Positions 57,179 through 64,000 of a DNA stretch of 64,000 bases are shown one piece after another (position 1 is the stretch's first letter; the number at the start of each line of letters is the position of its first letter). The notes beneath the pieces are model-generated. The model worked only from the letters and a program-made list of their open reading frames with translations. It ran no database searches and was not told the DNA's origin. The position numbers and the translations under genes are program-made. This DNA comes from Dryomyza anilis (Eukaryota > Arthropoda > Insecta > Diptera > Dryomyzidae): contig OX638134.1 of NCBI GenBank assembly GCA_951804985.1, positions 7,833,017 through 7,897,016 on the forward strand. Direction: 5' to 3'.

Positions 57179-57202
57179 AAAACCACATACGACGTATACT
57201 TC
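57179..57202 (+). promoter_or_regulatory. conserved upstream block of gene 5
   Basis: AAAACCACATACGACGTATA followed by CTTC, 14 bp before the ATG. It is closest to the consensus of the five copies. Confidence 0.6.
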
Positions 57203-57216
57203 TTTCTGACCACAAC

Positions 57217-58166
57217 ATGTTGTACTTAAATCAAATATTTGTTATTGTATGTTTACTGATTAATCACACTACCGACAGCAAGGTAATTTATAGAGTATTT
57301 ATTTCTATACCAAATAAACTTAAATAACTTCTATAACTCTGTAGCCAAATTATCGTGCTTTTTTTACGCGCATCGAGTGTCCCAAACCACGTTCCGATTT
57401 TAAGGACTACCATTGTGCACCGGATAATACACTCGAACCAAAATCAATATCGCATCGTTACAGCCAATTCTCATTGGCAGTGACACCAACACGTGACCTA
57501 ACCGATATAAAAATTAATTTTACATTTATTGTAAAACTACGTGGTAGATCGGTGCCTTTTGTGAAGACCATGGTCGATCTCTGTCAGTTAATGACGCAAG
57601 ATTATAAACATTATGTAATGCAACATGTTCGTACACTTTTGTGGCGCTCTACAAAGGGTACACTTCAGTGTCCATTTAAGAAGGTAGGTGTTTAGTGTTT
57701 TTTCACAACTGAAAAATATTTTTTCCTTTGGCATGCCATATATCATTTGTTAATAACTTTATGGTGCTAATTTGAATTGCATACTGAGTATTTTTTCAAC
57801 ACGTAACGTTTTTCAAAAAAAAAAAAAAAAAATCATTAACTTTTTAACTACTTTTTAGATTAATAAAATTTAAAACTTTCAATTACAGAACTTATAATTT
57901 TGATGTTAATTAAATTTTATTATTGATTAAATGGCATGTTTTATGTATTGAAAATGCAACTTAATTTATTATTAATATATTGAAATATTTATAAATGGTT
58001 GTTTGTTTTTCAGAATATACCAGTTCAATTCACTAATTTTACTGCCCAACATGACTCTTTACCGTCCTACCTACCCGAAGTTAGCTGGACTGGCACTGCC
58101 GAATACTTTGTCGACGGCAAGTCTGCATTAACTTTCATAGCAAATGGCATACTTCTGAAGTCGTGA
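57217..58166 (+). CDS. DUF1091-family secreted protein, gene 5
   Basis: Exons 57217-57282, 57345-57683 and 58014-58166 with introns of 62 and 330 nt give 185 residues, one residue shorter in exon 2 than its paralogues. Signal peptide MLYLNQIFVIVCLLINHTTD. Motifs: Arg-Ile-Glu-Cys-Pro-Lys-Pro, Tyr-His-Cys-Ala-Pro-Asp-Asn, Val-Thr-Pro-Thr-Arg-Asp-Leu, Asn-Phe-Thr, Arg-Gly-Arg-Ser-Val-Pro-Phe, Val-Asp-Leu-Cys, Leu-Gln-Cys-Pro-Phe. Exon 3 is close to that of gene 1 (both end Gly-Ile-Leu-Leu-Lys-Ser). The Asn-Trp-Thr sequon of the family is Ser-Trp-Thr here and therefore lost. An AATAAA lies about 36 bp after the stop codon. Probably secreted; function unknown. Confidence 0.9.
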
Positions 58167-58201
58167 TATTTTACAACAAATTAAAAATGTTTTAAATATT
58201 A

Positions 58202-58207
58202 AATAAA
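58202..58207 (+). terminator. polyadenylation signal of gene 5
   Basis: AATAAA in TTAAATATTAAATAAATAAG, 36 bp downstream of the TGA. This is a position-based inference. Confidence 0.45.
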
Positions 58208-58269
58208 TAAGGGGGCTTTAATGGATGAAATAATGAAATATTGGACTATTAGAAAGAAAAAAAATTCAA

Positions 58270-60060
58270 TGTAAATTGCATTTTTAGTGAAAATTTGAAT
58301 TTATAGAAAATTTTGAATTAAAAAAAAAATAACAAAAATTGATTTTTTTTTAATTAAAATGGATTTTTTTTTGATTAAAAATTGAATTTTTAATGAAAAT
58401 TGAATTTTTAGTGAAAAATTGAAATTATAGTGAAAAATTGAAATTTAAGTGAAAACTAGAATTTTTACTGAAAAATTGTTTTTTTTTTTAAGTGAAAAAT
58501 TGAATTTTTTACTAAAAAATTGAATTTTTACTGAAAAATTGAATTTTTACAGAAAAATTGAATTTTTAGTGAAAAATAGACATTTTAGTGAAATATTGAA
58601 TTTTTAGTGAAAAATTGAATTTTTAGTGAAAAATTGAATTTTTAGTGAAAAATTGAATTTTTAGTGAAAAATTGAATTTTTAGTGAAAAATTGAATTTTT
58701 AGTGAAAAATTGAATTTTTAGTACAAAATTGAATTTTTAGTGAAAAATTGAATTTTTAGTGAAAAATTGAATTTTTAGTGAAAAATTGAATTTTTAGTTA
58801 AAAATTGAATTTTTAGTGAAAAATTTAAATTTTAATGACATATTTAAACTTTAGTTAAAAATTGAAATTTTAGTGAAACACTGAATTAGTACAAAATTTA
58901 ATTTTTAGTAAAAAATTGCATGAAACATTGAAATATTAAATATTTTGGTTACAAATTTAATTTTTAACTAAAAATTCAATTTTTCATTCAAAATTGAAAA
59001 ATTGAATTTTTAGTGAAAAATTGAATTTTTAGTGAAAAATTGAATTTTTAGTGAAAAATTGAGTTTTTAGTGAAAAATTGAATTTTTAGTGAAAAATTGA
59101 ATTATTAGTGAAAAATTGAATTTTTAGTGAAAAATTGAATTTTTAGTGAAAAATTGAATTTTTAGTGAAAATTTCAATTTTTAGTGAAAATTTGAATTTT
59201 TAGTGAAAATTGGAATTTTTAGTGAAAAATTGAATTTTTAGTGAAAAATTAAATTTTTAGTTAAAAATTGGTTTTTAGTGAAAAATTAAATTTTTAGTGA
59301 AAAATTGAATTTTTAGTGAAAAATTGAATTATTAGTGAAAAATTGAATTTTTAGTGAAAAATTGAATTTTTAGTGAAAAATTGAATTTTTAGTGAAAAAT
59401 TGAATTTTTAGTGAAAAATTGAATTTTTAGTGAAAAATATAATTTTTAGTGAAAAATATAATTTTTATTGAAAAATATAATTTTTAGTAAAAAATTGAAT
59501 TTTAAGAGAAAAATTGAAATTTTTTTAGTGAAAAATTGAAATTTTTTAGTGAAAAATTGAATTTTTAGTGAAAAATAGAATTTTTAGTGAAAAATTTAAT
59601 TTTCTAGTGAATAATTTAATTTTTAGTGAAAAATTTAATTTTCAGTGAAAAATTGAATTTTTAGTGAAAAATTGAATTTTTAGTGAAAAATTTAATTTTC
59701 AGTAAAAATTGAATTTTTAGTGAAAAATTGAATTTTTAGTGAAAAATTGAATTTTTAGTGAAAAATTGAATTTTTAGTGAAAAATTGAATTTTTAGTTAA
59801 AAATTGAATTTTTAGTGAAAAATCGAATTTTTAGTGAAAAATTGAATTTTAAGAGAAAAATTGAATTTTAAGAGAAAAATTGATTTTTTAGTGAAAAATT
59901 GAATTTTTAGTGACAAATTGAATTCATACTGACAAATTGAATTTTTAGTGAAAAATTTAGATTTTAATGACAAATTTAAACTTTAGTTAAAAATTGAAAT
60001 TTTAGTGAATAATTTAATTGTTACTGAAATACTGAATTAGTAAAAAATTGAATTTTTATT
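58270..60060 (+). repeat. 19-bp minisatellite array 12
   Basis: About 90 units, many exact TTGAATTTTTAGTGAAAAA. A composite block containing GACA(T/A)ATTTAAACTTTAG, CTGAATTAGTA and GAAATATTAAATATTTTGG occurs at 58840-58960 and again at 59970-60105, so a higher-order unit of about 1.15 kb is repeated. Confidence 0.95.
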
Positions 60061-60104
60061 AAAAAATTGCATGAAATATTGAAATATTAAATATTTTGGT
60101 TACA

Positions 60105-60440
60105 AATTCAATTTTTCATTCAAAATTTTATATTTAACTAAAAATTCAATTATTCATTCAAAATTCAATTTTTAACTAAAAATTCAATTTTTAACTAAAA
60201 ATTCAATTTTTAACTAAAAATTCAATTTTTAACAAAAATTTAATTTTTAACTAAAAATTCAATTTTTAACTAAAAATTCAATTTTTAACTAAAAATTCAA
60301 TTTTTAACTAAAAATTCAATTTTTAACTAAAAATTCAATTTTTAACTAAAAATTCAATTTTTAACTAAAAATTGTATTTTTTTTACTAAAAATTCTATTA
60401 TTTCATTAGAAATACAATTTTTACTCGCAAATTAAATTTT
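60105..60440 (-). repeat. 19-bp minisatellite array 13, inverted relative to array 12
   Basis: About 16 copies of TTCAATTTTTAACTAAAAA, the reverse complement of an AGTTAAAAA variant found in array 12. It abuts array 12, so the array switches strand at about 60100. A minor switch is also seen at 58955-58995. Confidence 0.92.
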
Positions 60441-61135
60441 CCATGTGCTCTTGAAAAAATAAAGTTTTCATTTTTTTTTTCTAATTTATTTATTTTGTTA
60501 CGCACATTAACTTCTAGCCTTAATATTCACGTCCACGAAATTCATCTGACAGTCGCGGACAATTTTGACAGACAGTCGCTGAAATCGAAAGCCACGCGCC
60601 AACGTTAGCCTCAGTAGCGCACTCTAGCGTGCAAAAGCGGCAGCAAAACGTAAGTGGTGACGCGAATTAAACGCAGTCAGCCGTAAACGTACGAAAAAAA
60701 AACCAAACAAACGTCAGAAAAATGCAGTCGGCGAAGCAGATGAAGACGACGACGACGACGGAGTTGACTGCTTGACAAGCGCGTCAAAGAGTTTAAGAAT
60801 CAATTAGCAACTAAAATAAAAAGTGACAAGCAGAGCTTACAGAAAAGAAGGAAAGAAGCCAGAAAAAAGGTCACAAAAAAGGCTTAAAAATGCACGCCAA
60901 ATGTAAAGTTAACAAAAAAAAAGGAATCTGTCGAAAAGTTTTTATCGCGTTGACGGAGCGTAACGCAAAGATGTGACAACGGTGCTGCGTTGCATTACAT
61001 GCGTCTTACGTATTTAACACAATCGTAACCTGCAACGACGATTGCGGTGAATGTGTCACGGTTGTCACAGTTAAGATAACTTTAATTTACAACTTAAAGC
61101 TGCGTGGGGTGTGCTTGATAAGCATTGCATTATTT
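60441..61135 (+). other. single-copy region, possible untranslated leader of a gene outside the window
   Basis: GC-balanced sequence with several CTGACAG/GACAGACAGTCGC words (60545-60585), GACGACGACGACGACG (60746-60761) and A-rich spacers. Only tiny frames exist, for example ATGCAGTCGGCGAAGCAG (60723), which closes after 17 codons, and ATGCACGCCAAATGTAAA (60890). The texture (purine-rich, small uORFs) resembles the 5' leader of a large fly gene, but no splice donor or coding exon can be fixed. This is inference. Confidence 0.3.
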
Positions 61136-62165
61136 TTTGTTTTGTTTTTTATTTTTATCTTTATTATTTCTTTTAAATTATCTATCTTATTTTTATATAA
61201 TACATTCTTTTATACATTCATTTCATTATATCTTTCGTTATTTCCATTCATCTGCAATATTTCTGATTTCCCTTGTTTCTCTTCTTTCAATCCATCTTTT
61301 TATTCCATATTTCCATTCTATTTTCCTTCTTTTATTTATTTCTTTCCTTTCGTACCCTTATTTTTTCTGTCTCTCTTTTTCATCTTCTTCATGTTCATCT
61401 TCCTTCCTCTACCCTTCTAATCTTCTACCCATCCTTACCATTCTTCTCATCCATCCCATCCTCCTTATCCTTGCCATCCTCTCCATTCTTCTTATCATCC
61501 ATATCCTTTCCATCCTTTCCATCCTTCCCATACACCCCATCATCCCATTCTTTCCCATCATTCTCATTCTTTCCATCCCTCCTATTCTTCCCATCCTTTA
61601 CATCCTTTCCACCCTTTCCATTCTTCCCATCCTTTACATCCTTTCCACCCTTTCCATTCTTTCCACCCTTCCCATCCTTTCCATCCTCCCCATTCTTCCC
61701 ATCCTTTCCATCCTTTCCATCCTCCTCTCCTTTCTTTCCCTCTTTTTCTTCTTCTCTTCTTTCCATTTTTACCCTTCATTCCCTTCTATGTATTCTTTCC
61801 CTTCTTTTCCTTCTTTCTCTTTTTCTCTTCTTTCTCTTTTTTCCTTTCTTTCCCATATTTTTTTCTTTCCCTTTTTTCTTTTCTTTCCCATATTTGCCTT
61901 CTTTCCCATCAGTCTCTTCTTTCCATTCTTCCCTATCATTACCTTCTTCCCCAGCATTGTCTTCTGTCTTTTCACTCCATTTTTTCCTTCTTTCCATTCT
62001 GTCCCTTCTTTTTCTTCTTTCCCTTCTTTTCCATATTTGTCTTATTTTCTCTGTTTTCCCTACGTTCGCTTCTTCCTCTTATTTTTCTTATATCCCTTCT
62101 TTCTCTCCCATTTTTGTTTTTCATTTAATTCTCTCATCTACAATCTGAACTTTTATTTCACACTA
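61136..62165 (+). repeat. pyrimidine-rich tract with CATCCTTTC 9-bp repeats
   Basis: About 1 kb with almost only C and T on +. The core 61425-61735 is a degenerate repeat of CATCCTTTC/CATTCTTCC. Lack of stops makes Phe/Pro/Ser-rich frames up to 353 codons on + and Lys/Gly/Glu-rich frames on -, with no domain. These are compositional artefacts. Confidence 0.85.
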
Positions 62166-62744
62166 TTTAGACGCGCGACATCATGATTTTTCCTTCACTA
62201 CTTTTAGTTTTTTTTTGTCTCAAAGTTGTCAAAACTTTCTACAATTTTTTCATCAACTGCTTTTTTCCGCCACATTTTTTTATTTGATGCGCTTTCGTAA
62301 AGTTTTAATTGCACTTCATTGTAAGTCTTTTGAGAGGAAGAGGGTGCAACATTTTTATTATTTCGTATTCAGCCAACATCCGTTTCCGTAACCTTTACCG
62401 CATTTGCCGTCAATGGCTTCCTTGGCCTCACTTTGCTTAGACCATTTTTTATGCCAAATGTTGGTAATGAATTTTGAAGTGTGCGCTTTGAACGCACTTA
62501 ATTTAAGGACTCGTTTAAAACTACTAAATAGTTTGAATGAAGCGAAATTCCAAATGAATTGCAACCACATTTGTTGTGGAGTGAACATGAAAAAATAGCG
62601 TTGTTTATTGAAAAATATGAAATTAAATGCATTCGGAGATGGTTTTACGATTGGAAAGATAGACTTTAGATGGATTTCAAAAAAGTTTTAGATTCTATTA
62701 ATGAATATAATATTTTAATTTTCTTTTAAACTTCTTTTACTGCT
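62166..62744. other. single-copy DNA, no gene recognised
   Basis: Ordinary composition. Overlapping frames at 62358-62598 on both strands lack recognisable features. Confidence 0.4.
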
Positions 62745-63590
62745 TTTTAAATCATCATTTAATCTTCATTTAATCTCCTTTTAATTTTCATTTGATCTTC
62801 TTTTAATCTTCTTTTAATCTCCTCTCCTTTTAATATTCTTTTAACCTTCTTTTAATCTTCTTTTAATCTTCTTTTAATCTTCTTTTAATATTCTTTTAAT
62901 CTTATTTTAATCTGCTTTTAATCTTATTTTAATCTTATTTTAATCTTATTTTAATCTTATTTTAATCTTCCTTTTATCTTATTTTAATCTTTTTTTAATC
63001 TTCTTTTAATCTTATTTTAATCTTATTTTAATCTTCCTTTTATCTTATTTTAATCTTTTTTTAATCTTCTTTTAATCTTCTTTTAATATTATTTTATCTT
63101 CTTTAAGTCTTCTTTTATTCTTCTTTTAATCTTCTTTTAATATTCATTTAATATTCTTTTAAATTTCTTTTAATATTCTTTTAATCTTCTTTTAATCTTC
63201 TTTTAATCTTCCTTTAATCTTCTTTTAATCTTCTTTTAATCTTCATTTAATCTTCTTTGAATCTACCTTTAATCTTATTTTAATCTTCTTTTAATCTTCT
63301 TTTAATCTTCTTTTATTTAATCTTCTTTCAATCTTCTTTTATTCTTCTTTTATTTAATCTTCTTTTAATCTTCTTTTAATCTGCTTTTAATCTTCTTTTA
63401 ATCTTCTTTTAATCTTCTTTTAATCTGCTTTTAATCTTATTGTAATCTTTTTTTAATCTTCTTTTAATCTTCTTTTTATCTTCTTTTAATCTTCTTTTAA
63501 TCTTTTTTTAATCTTCTTTTAATCTTCAATTAATATTCTTTTATATTCTTTTAATCTCCTTTTAATCTTCTCTAAAAATTATCTTAATTT
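62745..63590 (+). repeat. 11-bp minisatellite (TCTTTTAATCT)n
   Basis: About 75 units of CTTCTTTTAAT with variants CTTATTTTAAT and CTGCTTTTAAT. The block with four CTTATTTTAAT followed by CTTCCTTTTAT at 62915-62980 recurs at about 63005-63050. The array decays to 63690. Confidence 0.93.
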
Positions 63591-64000
63591 TCACTTAATC
63601 TTCTTTTATCTCATGTTAATCTTCTCTTAAAATTATCTTAATCTTCTTTAAATCTTTATTAACTCTTCTTTTAAATTTATTTAAATCTTCCTGTTCTATT
63701 TTTCTTCTATTATTCTTCTTAATGTTTCCTGTCTCTTTTTTATTCTGCTTTCTTTTCTTCTCCATTTGACCCTTTGCGCATCAATCATCACACTTCGTAT
63801 CAAATGACACAAATTCCCCGCCCGCTGTCATGTAATTTCAACACCATCGCCACCAACATTATTAAAATCTTCATTATAACTATCACCAACATCATCGTCG
63901 TCGTCATCTTCTTGACTGACAATTACCAATTACAATAATGTCAGTGTGACCAAGGCTGCGGAAACTGTCAGCCCAGCTGTCAAATACATAACTGTCAACG
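63591..64000. other. decayed repeat, then single-copy DNA with TGACAG motifs
   Basis: From 63720 the sequence is non-repetitive with ATCATC/TCGTCG runs. CTGTCA occurs at 63965, 63977 and 63992, with GTCAGTGTGAC at 63941 and CTGACAA at 63916. The window ends here. Confidence 0.45.

Noticed and set aside
61125..62186. 353-codon + frame and overlapping 291-codon + and Lys/Gly/Glu-rich - frames
   Set aside because: All arise from pyrimidine-rich repeats lacking stop codons. Several frames are open at once and none has a domain.

Overview
The window is AT-rich nuclear DNA from a higher dipteran fly, probably a calyptrate (blow-fly or house-fly relative). I infer this from five three-exon genes with short GT-AG introns encoding the insect-typical DUF1091 secreted family, from the fly-type mobile elements (Helitron ends, TA-flanked MITEs, a tRNA-derived SINE, a candidate solo LTR), and from the many CAG/CAA/GTT simple repeats. 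No bacterial-type gene, CRISPR array, rRNA or stand-alone tRNA gene was seen. The species cannot be fixed from the sequence alone.

Layout. 1-46.7 kb holds no gene I can support. It is a mosaic of tandem repeats separated by AT-rich DNA. The dominant repeat is a 19-bp minisatellite (TTGAATTTTTAGTGAAAAA), present in about a dozen arrays in both orientations across the whole window. Other arrays are a 9-bp repeat (12.5-15.0 kb, about 280 copies), a 15-bp GTGTGGTGA repeat (17.9-18.9 kb), a 21-bp repeat (26.1-26.5 kb), a degenerate ACCAAATA repeat (31.2-33.3 kb) and T/G-rich repeats (34.8-36.3 kb). Inserted among them are a nested pair of palindromic MITEs (31.74-32.40 kb), near-perfect hairpins (17.6 and 18.9 kb), SINE fragments, palindromic transposon derivatives and at least one complete non-autonomous Helitron (45.06-45.74 kb).

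46.8-58.2 kb is the gene island: five DUF1091 genes of 185-186 residues (two on +, two on -, one on +) with the same exon plan of 66, about 342 and 153 nt. The first exon encodes the signal peptide. A conserved block (core ACATACGACGTATACTTC) lies 15-40 bp upstream of every start codon and suggests shared control. Genes 3 and 4 are recent tandem duplicates. Comparing the two copies gives empty sites for three later insertions: a 0.8-kb element in an intron of gene 3, and a SINE and a candidate solo LTR upstream of gene 4. A frameshifted last-exon fragment of the same family sits at 44.89 kb, directly next to the Helitron.

58.2-64 kb returns to 19-bp arrays, then a gene-poor single-copy stretch that might be an untranslated leader (60.5-61.1 kb), then 2.5 kb of pyrimidine-rich tandem repeats (61.1-63.7 kb).

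Main hypothesis: the three Helitron 5' ends seen here each run directly into a minisatellite, with two different repeat sequences. The 15-bp repeat inside the complete Helitron shares the core TGAATTTTAGTG with the dominant 19-bp repeat. Helitrons may therefore have seeded and spread the minisatellites, which in turn may have served as substrates for the unequal exchange that expanded the gene cluster.
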